From Clostridia bacterium (GTDB lineage Bacteria; Bacillota; Clostridia; Oscillospirales; CAG-382), in NCBI GenBank assembly GCA_017549405.1, contig JAFYUY010000136.1:1-37865 (forward strand): 37,865 nucleotides of DNA, read 5' to 3'. The notes beneath the pieces are model-generated. The model was not told the origin of the DNA and did no database searches. It saw only the letters and a program-made list of their open reading frames with translations. Both the position numbers and the translations under genes were made by a program. Below are positions 24,401-33,444 of this stretch, piece by piece (positions within the stretch are counted from its first letter, which is position 1; the number at the start of each line of letters is the position of its first letter).

Positions 24401-26050
24401 TTATGCGGCAATTTTATCTTCCGCATTGTCGGTTACGGTTTCTTCTGCTCCGATTTCAGTTTCCGATTCGGGTTCTGTTTCGGGTTCAGTTTCCGATTCG
24501 GGTTCAGTTTCCGTTTCGGGTTCAGTTTCCGTTCCGGGTTCGGTTTCCGTTTCGGGTTCGGTTTCCGTTTCGGGCTTAGTTTCCGATTCGGGTTCAGTTT
24601 CCGATTCGGGTTCTGTTTCCGTTTCGGGTTTTGTTTCCTTCTCCTTTTCGGGTTTTGGCTGAGGTTTTACTGCCTCGGAATTAGTATTGTCGCTTTCCGC
24701 GTTGTTATCCGCGGGAGTTGAAGGGGTAGACGGGATGCCGTGGTGTCCGCCCACAAAATTCAGAGAAGGTTGTTTTTCTGTTATATCCTCCATCGTCATG
24801 CCGGAGGTCGCACCGTCTGACACTCCCGTGCTGTCCACAAGTTCTATCATATTCACGGCATTTTCCGAAAGGGGATGGGTAAATATGTTGAAATGCTCGT
24901 TTACTATTTTAAGGTTTTCCGCCTTGTTTAGCGAATAATACATTCCGTTGTTATACGGTGTTCCCTGCATATTCAGCATGGTGATGCCCGAAAGGTCAAG
25001 GGAGAGGGCGGGTTTTACAAAACCGAGAGCATTGTCAATGGTCATATCGGTATTCACGCTGTCAAACACCGCACGCACGATATCGTCTACCTTTGTGACG
25101 GTTGAAAAGCTTGTGAGCTTTTTGAAGAATGCGGTAAGGAATATCTTCTGTGCATCAAGGCGTGCGATATCTGCCTGAACATATCCCGCTCTGAAGCGCA
25201 CAAAACCTTCGGCAGCTTTGCCGTTAAGATGTTGCTGACCCTTGTTTATATGGATGTGGAGGTCCTGGAAAGGATCGTCATAGTGCATACTTTCCTGAAC
25301 GTAAACATCCACACCGCCGACAGCATCTACTATCTTAACAAAAGCATCTGTGGAAACTATTGCATAATAATCAAAATATATGCCGAAAGTACGGCTTATG
25401 ACATCCTGCAAAAGCTTTATTCCGTAGGATGAGCACACATCAGCCTGAGCCTTCGTGCCACTCATATAGTTCTTTAAAACTTCGGGAGTTACGGATATGG
25501 AGGACTTTTCGCAAAGGGTCTTTATTTCCGCATCCGATTTGTTTTTTGCCGCATTCTTTAAGCGGTTGAGCTCCGTGCGCGCGGAGGTGTAACCGCGTGC
25601 AAAGACTGCGTTTATTTTGGATTTGTTGCCGTCTTTATCTTCAACATAGGAGTCGCGGGGGATCTGAACCGTTGCCGCTTTGCCGTTTTTTGTGTCGAAG
25701 GATGCAACTATCATAACGTCGGTGTTGAGAGCAACTTTATCTCTGCCTATCACAAGGACGTTGTAAAATCCTTCTTTTCTGCCTATGGGGGAATCCGTGT
25801 TCTCTTTTTTGTCATTTTCCCCGCTCTCGACTTCAAACATATTGGTGTTTTGTGTTATTTCGTTTTCGTGCTGCACCTGTTCGGGGTTTTTGTTCATTCT
25901 GGACCATACGTATGCAGAGCCCGCGCCCGCAACCACAAGGACCAGCGCCAAAAGGCTTATAAGGGAAATAATAAGTATCTTAAGCCATTTTTTCATTGGC
26001 TTTTTTTCTTTTATTTTCCAGGGCTTTACTCTTTTTGCTTTCTTTTTCAT
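24401..26050 (-). CDS. LytR-CpsA-Psr (LCP) family wall polymer ligase with acidic repeat tail
   Basis: LCP enzymes move teichoic-acid-like or capsular polymers from lipid carrier to peptidoglycan outside the membrane. The 549 residues begin with a basic cytoplasmic tail, then one TM (~23-48). The LCP core (~95-330) has NVLVIGRD, DVMIVASFD, VQIPRDSYV (key Arg/Asp), KINAVFARG and FVRFRAGYVQADIARLDAQ. Between KINAVF and YYAIVS lies a lysine-rich insert of roughly 40 residues beyond the usual spacing. The C-terminal ~80 residues are E/P/T/S repeats (about 469-529). AGAGGG sits 6 bases before the ATG. The tail probably spans or binds the wall. Confidence 0.92.
   Translation of the reverse strand: MKKKAKRVKPWKIKEKKPMKKWLKILIISLISLLALVLVVAGAGSAYVWSRMNKNPEQVQHENEITQNTNMFEVESGENDKKENTDSPIGRKEGFYNVLVIGRDKVALNTDVMIVASFDTKNGKAATVQIPRDSYVEDKDGNKSKINAVFARGYTSARTELNRLKNAAKNKSDAEIKTLCEKSSISVTPEVLKNYMSGTKAQADVCSSYGIKLLQDVISRTFGIYFDYYAIVSTDAFVKIVDAVGGVDVYVQESMHYDDPFQDLHIHINKGQQHLNGKAAEGFVRFRAGYVQADIARLDAQKIFLTAFFKKLTSFSTVTKVDDIVRAVFDSVNTDMTIDNALGFVKPALSLDLSGITMLNMQGTPYNNGMYYSLNKAENLKIVNEHFNIFTHPLSENAVNMIELVDSTGVSDGATSGMTMEDITEKQPSLNFVGGHHGIPSTPSTPADNNAESDNTNSEAVKPQPKPEKEKETKPETETEPESETEPESETKPETETEPETETEPGTETEPETETEPESETEPETEPESETEIGAEETVTDNAEDKIAA
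24465..24644 (-). repeat. 18-bp tandem repeat encoding an (ETEPES/T) hexapeptide tail
   Basis: Nine full units in strict 18-base register run from 24483 (plus-strand unit GGTTCAGTTTCCGATTCG), with a shorter 12-base unit at 24471. Substitutions are mostly at two positions, so E-T-E-P-E-S and E-T-E-P-E-T alternate. The array is in frame at the LCP C-terminus and is a likely site of length variation. Confidence 0.95.
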
Positions 26051-26084
26051 CTTTTTCCCTCTGTTTTGTTATCCAAAGTACGCA

Positions 26085-26591
26085 TCACACCTGCATATTT
26101 ATGAGTGTGTGACCGCAGCTTTCCGCATATTTTTCAAGATCTTCGTATGTTATAAAAAGAGTTGAAGTGTTTTCATTGGGGTGCACTCCCAAAAGTGTGC
26201 CCTTTAATGTGTCGTCTATAATAAGAGACACACTTTTTGCGGTATCGTTTATTACGGCAAGGGGAGTTACTGCGCCTCGGGTTACCCCGAGCTTTTCGGT
26301 AAGCTCTTCCTCCGATGCAAAGCTTAATGGCTTTGTGCCGAGGAATCTTCGGAGCATTTTGATATCGGTGTTCTTTTTCCCCGCTGTTACCACAAGGAAA
26401 AATCTGTCGCTGTTGTGCTCTTTCAAAAAGAGATTCTTAACGGTTATACCGCCATCGGGCAGGGAAAGCTCTTTTTCTTTTTCGTAAGCTTCCTCCATGG
26501 TATATACCGCACCGTGCTCCACAAAGGTGTATTTTATACCGAGAGCATCAAGCTTCCCGATAACGGCGGTTCTTTTTTCTGTATCTGTCAT
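26085..26591 (-). CDS. YbaK/ProX-family aminoacyl-tRNA deacylase
   Basis: This 168-residue protein (ATG at 26591 preferred to a TTG at 26618) matches the prolyl-tRNA-editing-like PrdX/ProXp-ala type. Landmarks are LDALGIKYTFVEH at the N-terminus, VKNLFLKE with the conserved lysine (~54-61), FFLVVTAGKKNTDIK, LGVTRGAVTPLA and the family signature HPNENTSTLFI. Such enzymes hydrolyse mischarged tRNA-Pro (for example Ala-tRNA-Pro) in trans. It lies between nadD-yqeK and the LCP gene, where most Clostridia have no gene, and is preceded by an intergenic hairpin. Confidence 0.88.
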   Translation of the reverse strand: MTDTEKRTAVIGKLDALGIKYTFVEHGAVYTMEEAYEKEKELSLPDGGITVKNLFLKEHNSDRFFLVVTAGKKNTDIKMLRRFLGTKPLSFASEEELTEKLGVTRGAVTPLAVINDTAKSVSLIIDDTLKGTLLGVHPNENTSTLFITYEDLEKYAESCGHTLINMQV

Positions 26592-26650
26592 TTTTATGAC
26601 TGTCCTTTCATCAAACAAGGTTTTTGCGCTGAAAGCACAAGACCCTTATA

Positions 26651-26680
26651 GTAAAGCAAAGAATTCGGACTTTGCTTTAC
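26651..26680. repeat. Perfect 11-bp inverted repeat in the nadD-deacylase gap
   Basis: GTAAAGCAAAG (26651-26661) and CTTTGCTTTAC (26670-26680) flank an 8-base loop, starting three bases after the nadD-yqeK stop. No T run follows on the minus strand, so it is not a standard terminator for that operon. It may protect or process the mRNA. Confidence 0.7.
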
Positions 26681-26683
26681 GGC

Positions 26684-27967
26684 TTATATTTCTTTATTGT
26701 TTTTCAAAAATTCCGCGGTCTCATAAAGGGCGGGACATATCTTTGCACCGCAGGAGCTCAGATGTGATTCTGTGTTTTCAAGAGATTTTAATATCACAGA
26801 ATCAAGACTTTCTTTGAGCATTTTTTCATTTCCCGCGTATTTTTTCATAAGCCCGCAAAGCTCCTCACGCAACGTTGTGCAGCATTTGTGTGTGCGCCCC
26901 GGCTCTGTAAAATCCGCTATAAATATTATTTTTTCAAAAATATCCATTCCCGCGCGGCCCGTGGTATGGTTATATACCGCACGGAACACCCGCGTGTTCA
27001 CACCGTAGTTTTCAAGGGCAAAGTACGCGCCCGACCACGAGTGATAGACCGCACAGTAACCTTCATGCCCGCGCATAAAGGTATTAAGATAGCTTTCGTG
27101 CCATTCATCGCTTTTGCGTTTTGTGAAATCATGAAGCAATGCCGCAGCTGAAATATCTGCAAAATATTCCTTGCCATAGCCGTAAAGAGGCAGATAAACT
27201 TCAGCAAGGTCAAGAGCCGTCTTTTCCACGGAAAGGGTGTGGGAAAGTCGTTTTTCATCGATTTGTGACGGCAAAGCTTCTCTTATACGCAAAAGAGTTT
27301 CATTGTCGGTAATGTCGGAGTTTTTATCAGCATCCGAATATACCGCATTTTCAATTATATACCCGTAAAGCTCATCGGTCAAGTATTTTTTACATTCTTT
27401 TTGAGCGGAAACGTCAGCATTTGAGTCTTCAAAAAGACCCCGAAGCTTTGTGCTTGAAATTTCAAGGGGCACAAGGGGCAAAAGTATATATTCGCAACCG
27501 TATTTTTTGCGGAAATTTTCGCAGCACGCTTTAATGTTTCCGGCATCCTCCTCGCTTCGTGCGGCAGTAACCAAAATGCATTTTTCAAAAAGCTTGCGGA
27601 AATCCTTCCAGTTTTCAAACCAGAACAGCATATCGCTGCCCACATACATATATATTTTTTCACATCCGTGAAGCTTTATAAGGCTTTCCACTGTATCAAC
27701 AGTATAGCTCTTTCCGTCTCTTGCAAGCTCCATTGCCGAAAACACCGTGGTGCAGGGCATATTGCGGAAAGCAATACGTGCCATGGAAAAGCGTTGTGCG
27801 GCTGAGCCTTTTCCCGCCATTTCTTTGTGGGGCGGGACGGATGACGGCATTATATAAAGTACATCGGGAGAAATTGCCTTTGCAAATTCCGTGCATGCGG
27901 AAATGTGCCCTGTGTGGGGCGGATTAAACGTGCCGCCAAAAAGGGCGATCTTGGGAGAGCCGTTCAT
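26684..27967 (-). CDS. nadD: Fused nicotinate-nucleotide adenylyltransferase and YqeK-type HD phosphohydrolase
   Basis: Residues 1-~200 are NadD, which makes deamido-NAD from nicotinate mononucleotide and ATP. Its motifs are ALFGGTFNPPHTGH (8-21), MPSSVPPHK and the C-terminal ISSTKLRGL. Residues ~225-427 are a YqeK HD domain, a family that hydrolyses diadenosine tetraphosphate. The metal site is intact: RLSHTLSVE, AALLHDFTK, NHTTGRAGMDIFEKIIFIADFTEPGR. The acidic linker between them (~200-225) is loose. The two are separate adjacent genes in B. subtilis; here they are one uninterrupted frame of 427 residues. The ATG overlaps the yhbY stop (ATGA). Confidence 0.95.
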   Translation of the reverse strand: MNGSPKIALFGGTFNPPHTGHISACTEFAKAISPDVLYIMPSSVPPHKEMAGKGSAAQRFSMARIAFRNMPCTTVFSAMELARDGKSYTVDTVESLIKLHGCEKIYMYVGSDMLFWFENWKDFRKLFEKCILVTAARSEEDAGNIKACCENFRKKYGCEYILLPLVPLEISSTKLRGLFEDSNADVSAQKECKKYLTDELYGYIIENAVYSDADKNSDITDNETLLRIREALPSQIDEKRLSHTLSVEKTALDLAEVYLPLYGYGKEYFADISAAALLHDFTKRKSDEWHESYLNTFMRGHEGYCAVYHSWSGAYFALENYGVNTRVFRAVYNHTTGRAGMDIFEKIIFIADFTEPGRTHKCCTTLREELCGLMKKYAGNEKMLKESLDSVILKSLENTESHLSSCGAKICPALYETAEFLKNNKEI

Positions 27968-28278
27968 TTCTTTTTGACGGGAAGCTCTATTTTGCGGTTT
28001 TCGTCCTTTCGTGCTTCACGGTAAAATACTATTTTTCTGCCTATCATCTGCACGGACTGTGCTCCTGTGGCATCGCATATCATCTGTGCCGCTTCTTTAA
28101 CGGTATGCTCGCAGGTCTCAAGCAGGGATATTTTAATAAGTTCGCGCTTTTCCAAAACGTCATCTATCTGGCTTATAAAATTGTCGCTTATACCTTCTTT
28201 TCCGAGCTGAAAAATAGCATCGAGGCGGTTTGCAAGTCCGCGCAGATACGCGCGCTGTGAGCTGTTTAATTTTTCCAT
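27964..28278 (-). CDS. yhbY: YhbY-type RNA-binding protein (CRM domain)
   Basis: This 104-residue CRS1-YhbY (CRM) domain protein associates with 50S assembly intermediates. It starts SQRAYLRGLANRLDAIFQLGKEG, with the GxxG-type loop region QLGKEGISDNF, LIKISLLET and QMIGRKIVFYR at the end of the domain. A short basic tail ends LPVKKK. GGAGAT precedes the ATG. The stop overlaps nadD by 4 bases, the same order as B. subtilis yqeI-nadD. Confidence 0.95.
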   Translation of the reverse strand: MEKLNSSQRAYLRGLANRLDAIFQLGKEGISDNFISQIDDVLEKRELIKISLLETCEHTVKEAAQMICDATGAQSVQMIGRKIVFYREARKDENRKIELPVKKK

Positions 28279-28293
28279 GTATTATATCTCCGA

Positions 28294-28905
28294 TCAAAAT
28301 TCAATATCGCGCAGAATTACTTTCAGTTGTTCAAGTGCGCGGTTTCTGTGGCTTATGCTGTTTTTCTCCTCGGCAGAAAGCTCCCCGAAGGTTTTTGCCA
28401 TGGCTGTGCAGTAGAATATGGGGTCATAACCGAAACCGCCGTTTCCGCGCATCTCGCAGGTTATAACACCCTCGCACACACCGACTGTGCAGTATTCACG
28501 CCCGTCGGGAAATACCAGCGCTATTGCCGAAACGAAGCGTGCCGTGCGCTCGCCCGAGGGAATAAGCTTCATATCTTCGAGAAGCTTATCTATATTCGCC
28601 TGATCCGATGCATTTCCGCCATCCACCGATGCATATCTTGCGGAATATATACCGGGGGCACCGCCAAGAGCGTCTACGGAAAGTCCCGAATCATCGGCAA
28701 TGGCGGGTTTTCCCGTAAGTGCTGCAACTGTGCGTGCCTTTATCTTTGCGTTTTCCTCAAAGGTGGTACCATTTTCTTCTATGTCGCCCGTAACGCCCGC
28801 ATCACGCATGGTCACAAGCTCAATATCGCGCACACCGTCAAGGATCGCCGCCATTTCCGTCACCTTGTGGGCATTACCCGTGGCAACGATGATCGTATTT
28901 TTCAT
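28294..28905 (-). CDS. rdgB: XTP/dITP diphosphatase (RdgB/HAM1)
   Basis: RdgB cleans deaminated purine nucleotides (dITP, XTP) from the pool by hydrolysis to the monophosphate. The 203 residues include IIVATGNAHKVTEM (3-16), TFEENAKIKA, ADDSGLSVDALGGAPGIYSARYA, GNGGFGYDPIFY and SHRNRAL, all canonical. CGGAGA precedes the ATG. It is 15 bases upstream of yhbY and 17 bases downstream of ftsY. Confidence 0.97.
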   Translation of the reverse strand: MKNTIIVATGNAHKVTEMAAILDGVRDIELVTMRDAGVTGDIEENGTTFEENAKIKARTVAALTGKPAIADDSGLSVDALGGAPGIYSARYASVDGGNASDQANIDKLLEDMKLIPSGERTARFVSAIALVFPDGREYCTVGVCEGVITCEMRGNGGFGYDPIFYCTAMAKTFGELSAEEKNSISHRNRALEQLKVILRDIEF

Positions 28906-28922
28906 ACTTTTTTCTCCGTTAT

Positions 28923-29831
28923 TTATTCTTCAAAAAGAGCTTTTACAAAATCCTGAGGTTCAAATTCCTGAAGATCGTCCATCTGCTCGCCCACGCCGAT
29001 ATATTTTACGGGGATTCCGAGCACTTTTTTGATGGAGATAACGATTCCGCCCTTTGCCGTGCCGTCAAGCTTTGTAAGCACGATTCCGGTAATATCCGCA
29101 GCGTTTTTGAATTCCTTTGCCTGATTTACCGCATTCTGACCGGTAACGGCATCCAGCACAAGAAGTGTTTCACGCGATGCTCCGGGAAGCTCGCGGTCGA
29201 TAACCCGGTTTATTTTTGCAAGCTCGTTCATAAGGTTCTTTTTGTTGTGCAGTCTTCCCGCAGTATCAACGATAAGAACATCGGCATTTTTCGCCTTTGC
29301 GGCAGAAGCCGCATCAAAAACGACTGCTGCAGGGTCGGAGCCTTCGGTGCGCTTTATAATAGGAACATCAACGCGGTGTGCCCATTCTTCAAGCTGATCT
29401 ATTGCTGCCGCACGGAAGGTATCTGCCGCTGCAAGCACAACGGATCTTCCGCTGTCTTTAAGTCTTTTTGCTATCTTGGCGATGGAGGTCGTCTTTCCAA
29501 CACCGTTAACTCCGATAACAAGCACTACCGCAGGGCGGTTTTCAAGATCAAGGGTGCCCCCCTGACCTATCATTTCGCAAAGTATCTCCATAAGAGCCTG
29601 CTTTGCGGCTTCGGGCTCGTTTATTCTTTGCTCTTTTATTCTGTCGCGCAGGTTTTCGATTATCTCCTCGGTGGCTTCAACACCGACATCTGCGGCAATA
29701 AGAACTTCTTCAAGCTCTTCGAGCATATCTTCGTCAACACTCACAAAATGCTTGAAAATATCATTTACCTGCTTGAATACCGAATCCTTCGTCTTTTTAA
29801 GTCCTGCTTTGAGTTTTTCAAAAAATCCCAT
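28923..29831 (-). CDS. ftsY: Signal recognition particle receptor FtsY
   Basis: FtsY is the membrane-bound GTPase that receives SRP-ribosome complexes. The 302-residue protein has a short N-terminal amphipathic start (MGFFEKLKAGLKKTK) in place of the long acidic A domain, as is usual in Bacillota. The four-helix N domain is ~15-95. The G domain has G1 GVNGVGKTT, DTFRAAA, DTAGR and TKLDGTAKGG. The C-terminal helix is QEFEPQDFVKALF. It sits directly after smc, matching the classic rnc-smc-ftsY order. Confidence 0.97.
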   Translation of the reverse strand: MGFFEKLKAGLKKTKDSVFKQVNDIFKHFVSVDEDMLEELEEVLIAADVGVEATEEIIENLRDRIKEQRINEPEAAKQALMEILCEMIGQGGTLDLENRPAVVLVIGVNGVGKTTSIAKIAKRLKDSGRSVVLAAADTFRAAAIDQLEEWAHRVDVPIIKRTEGSDPAAVVFDAASAAKAKNADVLIVDTAGRLHNKKNLMNELAKINRVIDRELPGASRETLLVLDAVTGQNAVNQAKEFKNAADITGIVLTKLDGTAKGGIVISIKKVLGIPVKYIGVGEQMDDLQEFEPQDFVKALFEE

Positions 29832-29886
29832 TTTTTACCTCTGAATATAGTTATTAGTCGTTTTGCAAGGAATTTTGTTCCTCATT

Positions 29887-32800
29887 TTACAGCTTGAGTC
29901 CCGTTTTCTTTTCAACCTCATCCACATCGACTTTCAAGAAGCTGGAGATGCCCTTTTCCTGCATGGTCACACCGTAAAGACGGTCTGCCGCCTCCATACT
30001 TCCTCGTCTGTGGGTGATAACTACAAACTGGGTGTCGCTACTGTGACGGCGCAGATATTCGCCAAATCTTATAACGTTAACGTCGTCAAGTGCCGCTTCT
30101 ATTTCGTCGAAGATATAGAAAGGTGCAGGATTTACGTTAAGTATTGCAAAATAAAGCGCAATGGCGGTAAATGCCTGCTCTCCGCCCGAAAGGAGCGATA
30201 TGCTCTTTACCATCTTTCCGGGTGGCTGAACGTTTATCTCGATGCCCGATTCAAGAATGTTTTCTTCGTCGGAAATGACAATAGAAGCCGAACCGCCACC
30301 GAAAAGCTCTGTGAACACTATGCCGAACTGGCTGTTTATCTTTTCGATCGCATCTGAGAACATTCTCTTCATGTCTGCCTCAAGACGCTTTATGACGTTC
30401 TCAAGGCTCTTGCCCGAGCTTTCAAGGTCTTCTATCTGCTTTGACATGAATTCATAACGTTCTTTGGTCTCGCGGTACTCCTCCACGGCATTTACGTTTA
30501 CACTGCCAAGGGCGCGTATTTTTGCACGTACCGAGGCAAGCTCCTGAACCGATGAAGAGTCGGGCTTGGGGTAATTAAGCGATGCAGCATCGGTATATGT
30601 CAGCTCGTATTCTTCCCACAGCTTTGCGGTAAGCGTATCGTATTCCTTGCGGCGTTCCTCCAGTGCGCTTTCGCATTTGGTAAGCTCGCGGAAGAACACT
30701 TCTTTATCTCGGATGATATCGCTCTGTGCCGAACGAAGGTCGTTTATCTGCTTTTCAAGCAAAAGAAGGTAAGATCTGCTTTCTTCAAATATTGCTCGCT
30801 TTTCAGAAAGTGCGGTGTCAAGCTCGGCTATTCTTTCCGAACCGTGCTCCAGCGCTTCACGTATTTCAAGAAGCTTTTGTTCAAGTCCCGCTTTTTCTTC
30901 ATCAAGAAGCGTTATTCTGTGCTCCGTATCTGCTATTCTGCGGTTGGCATCGTTCACTGCATCTTTTGCCGATGTGCTGTCTTTTTCTGCGGCATAAAGC
31001 TTCATGCGGCATTCCGTAAGGGAATTTTCGCATTTTTCGCAGTTTTCTTCAAGTTCCTCACGTTTAAGCTCTGCGGCAGTGATTTTTTCTTCGATATCAC
31101 GCAGCTTTTCTTCAAATTCCTGCTTTTCACGGGCAAGCTTTTCAAGGATATTTTCGCCCGCACCCTTACCGAACTCCTCAAGCTGTTCTTTTGCGTGCGC
31201 AATACGCGCATTGCAGGCATTCAGTCTTTCGGTATGAAGATCGATATCGCCCTGTGCTTTATACAGCTCGCCTTCGCAGTTGGAAAGGTCGTTCTTTATG
31301 GCTTCGGTAAAGCTCAGCGCTTCCGCTTTGTTTTCTGCTATCTCCCTGAGTTCGGCAGAAATCTTCTGAGCCTGGCGCAAATAATCGGCTATCTGTTTTT
31401 CAAGGGCATCTATGTCGGCATTTCTTGACATAGCTCCCGTCTTTGCTGCGGCGGAACCGCCCGTGTAGGAACCGCCTGCGTTTATAAGCTGACCGTCAAG
31501 GGTCACAACGCGGTAACGGAAACGGTATTTGCGTGCAATGCGCGACGCACTGTCTATGTTGTCTGCAACAACGGTGCGTCCCAGCAGATATTCCGCAACG
31601 ATCTTGTATTCTTTATCGCAGTTTACAAGTAAAGAGCCGATGCCGACAAAGCCGTTCTCCCGTTCGATGCCGGGTTCTTCAATGTTGTTTGCACGGATGG
31701 ATGTCAAGGGGAGGAAGGTTGCTCTGCCCGCACCTCGTTCCTTAAGGAAACGTATGGCGCTCTTGGCACTGTCCTCGTCCTTCACAACTATGTTTGTAAC
31801 TGCGGCGCCAAGGGCTGTTTCTATGGCGGTAACATATTCTCCCGAAACCGAAAGCAGTTTTGATACGGGACCGCATATACCGGGAAGGCTCTGCTCGTTC
31901 ATGACAGCCTTAACACTTCCGGGGAAGCCGTCAAGCAGCTTGTCCATGCGTTCAAGAGTTTCTTTGCGGTGGACATCCGATGCGTATTTTGCGGCAATAT
32001 CATTTTTTATCTTTAAAAGCTCGTCGTGCTTTGCGGCAAGCTTATCGAGAGTCTCCTGTTCTTCGCGCAGGGATTCGGAAAGGTCGTTTTTCTCCTCGGT
32101 TGCAGCATCGAGTCTTTCCTTTGCCGCTTCAAGATAACCATTCACCTCGGAGATTTCCTCAAGGGTCTTTGCTATCTCGCTTTCAATGAAGCCACGGCGC
32201 TCGGCGGCGCTCTTTTCGTCGCTTTGCGCAGCATTTTCGCTTATGCGGTTGCCGATAATTGCCTCTTCCGTTTCGCGCTTCTGAGAAAGAAGAAGAGAAA
32301 TTTCGGTCTCCTTGCGTGCAAGCTCCGCTTCGGCAAGCTCGAGATTCTGCTTTTCGCCCGCTTCAAGATCGGATGCATTTTCAAGGATGGCAAGGGAAGA
32401 ATTATATTTTTCGGTGTTCTTGCCCAGTTCCTCACGCAAAAGCTTTAGTTCTCCGTCGGTGATGACAGTTTTTTCGGTATCGATTGCGCTTATTCTCTCG
32501 CCGTAGTGACTTATGTCGTTTTCGGAAAGGGCGCATTTTGATGTGATGTCGTTCTTTTCGTTTTCAAGAGCGGATATTTCTTCGCGCACTTCTTCGGTAA
32601 AGAAGTTCTTTTCTCCGCGTTCCGCCGAAAGAGCCTCGGTTTTTTCCTCGTTTTCGGAAAGCTCTGCATCCTTTGCCGCATAGCTTTCACGGGCGCGCAG
32701 AGTTCTTGCGTCAAACTCCTCCGCCTCCACTGCCGCCTTTGCTATGCGGTCTACCCACAAAGCAACTTCCAGCTCTTTTTTGCGGTCGGCAAGCACAAGA

Positions 32801-33444
32801 TATTTCTTGGCATTTTCCGATGCTTTTTCAAGGGGGCCTATTCTTCCTTCTATTTCGGAAACGATATCCCTCAGGCGGATAAGGTTGTTTTCAGTTTCGT
32901 CCAGCTTCTTTTCCGCATCATTTTTGCGGTAACGGAATTTGGAGATTCCCGCCGCTTCTTCAAAAATATGGCGGCGCTCATCGCTCTTTTGCGATATGAC
33001 CTCTCCGATCTTACCCTGACCTATAACGGAATAGCCTTCCCTGCCTATACCTGTGTTGAGGAAAAGCTCATATATGTCACGAAGACGGGAAGTTTTGTCG
33101 TTTATTTTGTATTCACTGTCGCCCGAGCGGTAATATTTTCTTGTGATTTTTACTTCCTCGTGGTCATCGGGCAATGCTCCGTCGGAATTGTCAAGTATCA
33201 GAGATACCTCGCAAAAGCCCGTTTGCTGGCGTTTTGCCGTACCGCTGAAAATAACGTCTTCCATTTTCTGACCACGCAGGGATTTCGGCGACATTTCGCC
33301 CAAAACCCATCTTACCGCGTCGGAAATATTGCTCTTTCCGCTGCCGTTGGGACCCACGATTGCGGTTATCCCTTTTTCAAAATCCAGCCGTGTTTTATCC
33401 GGGAAGGATTTGAAGCCGCGCATTTCAAGCGCTTTGAGATGCAA
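29887..33444 (-). CDS. smc: Chromosome segregation protein SMC
   Basis: SMC forms the condensin ring. Family proteins begin MYLKxLExxGFKSF; here the matching codons are TTG CAT CTC AAA at 33444, so the start is taken as TTG with AAAGGA about 10 bases upstream, giving 1185 residues. The GTG at 33453 is too close to that ribosome binding site. Domains are: Walker A GPNGSGKSN (~33-41), long coiled coil, hinge (~500-660, FPGSVKAVM through VTLDGQLINAGGSYTGG), second coiled coil, signature LLSGGEQAFTAIAL, Walker B YIFDEIEAALDD and the C-terminal VITHRRGSM. Length is normal. scpA and scpB are not in the window. Confidence 0.97.
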   Translation of the reverse strand: MHLKALEMRGFKSFPDKTRLDFEKGITAIVGPNGSGKSNISDAVRWVLGEMSPKSLRGQKMEDVIFSGTAKRQQTGFCEVSLILDNSDGALPDDHEEVKITRKYYRSGDSEYKINDKTSRLRDIYELFLNTGIGREGYSVIGQGKIGEVISQKSDERRHIFEEAAGISKFRYRKNDAEKKLDETENNLIRLRDIVSEIEGRIGPLEKASENAKKYLVLADRKKELEVALWVDRIAKAAVEAEEFDARTLRARESYAAKDAELSENEEKTEALSAERGEKNFFTEEVREEISALENEKNDITSKCALSENDISHYGERISAIDTEKTVITDGELKLLREELGKNTEKYNSSLAILENASDLEAGEKQNLELAEAELARKETEISLLLSQKRETEEAIIGNRISENAAQSDEKSAAERRGFIESEIAKTLEEISEVNGYLEAAKERLDAATEEKNDLSESLREEQETLDKLAAKHDELLKIKNDIAAKYASDVHRKETLERMDKLLDGFPGSVKAVMNEQSLPGICGPVSKLLSVSGEYVTAIETALGAAVTNIVVKDEDSAKSAIRFLKERGAGRATFLPLTSIRANNIEEPGIERENGFVGIGSLLVNCDKEYKIVAEYLLGRTVVADNIDSASRIARKYRFRYRVVTLDGQLINAGGSYTGGSAAAKTGAMSRNADIDALEKQIADYLRQAQKISAELREIAENKAEALSFTEAIKNDLSNCEGELYKAQGDIDLHTERLNACNARIAHAKEQLEEFGKGAGENILEKLAREKQEFEEKLRDIEEKITAAELKREELEENCEKCENSLTECRMKLYAAEKDSTSAKDAVNDANRRIADTEHRITLLDEEKAGLEQKLLEIREALEHGSERIAELDTALSEKRAIFEESRSYLLLLEKQINDLRSAQSDIIRDKEVFFRELTKCESALEERRKEYDTLTAKLWEEYELTYTDAASLNYPKPDSSSVQELASVRAKIRALGSVNVNAVEEYRETKERYEFMSKQIEDLESSGKSLENVIKRLEADMKRMFSDAIEKINSQFGIVFTELFGGGSASIVISDEENILESGIEINVQPPGKMVKSISLLSGGEQAFTAIALYFAILNVNPAPFYIFDEIEAALDDVNVIRFGEYLRRHSSDTQFVVITHRRGSMEAADRLYGVTMQEKGISSFLKVDVDEVEKKTGLKL

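Noticed and set aside
24465..24644. Repeat array as a possible CRISPR
   Set aside because: Units are contiguous 18-mers without spacers and are in frame with a coding sequence.
24224..24721. Plus-strand frames rich in F/R/G and S/V/G dipeptides
   Set aside because: They are the antisense reading of the 18-bp repeat array in the LCP gene, with no ribosome binding site and no family resemblance.
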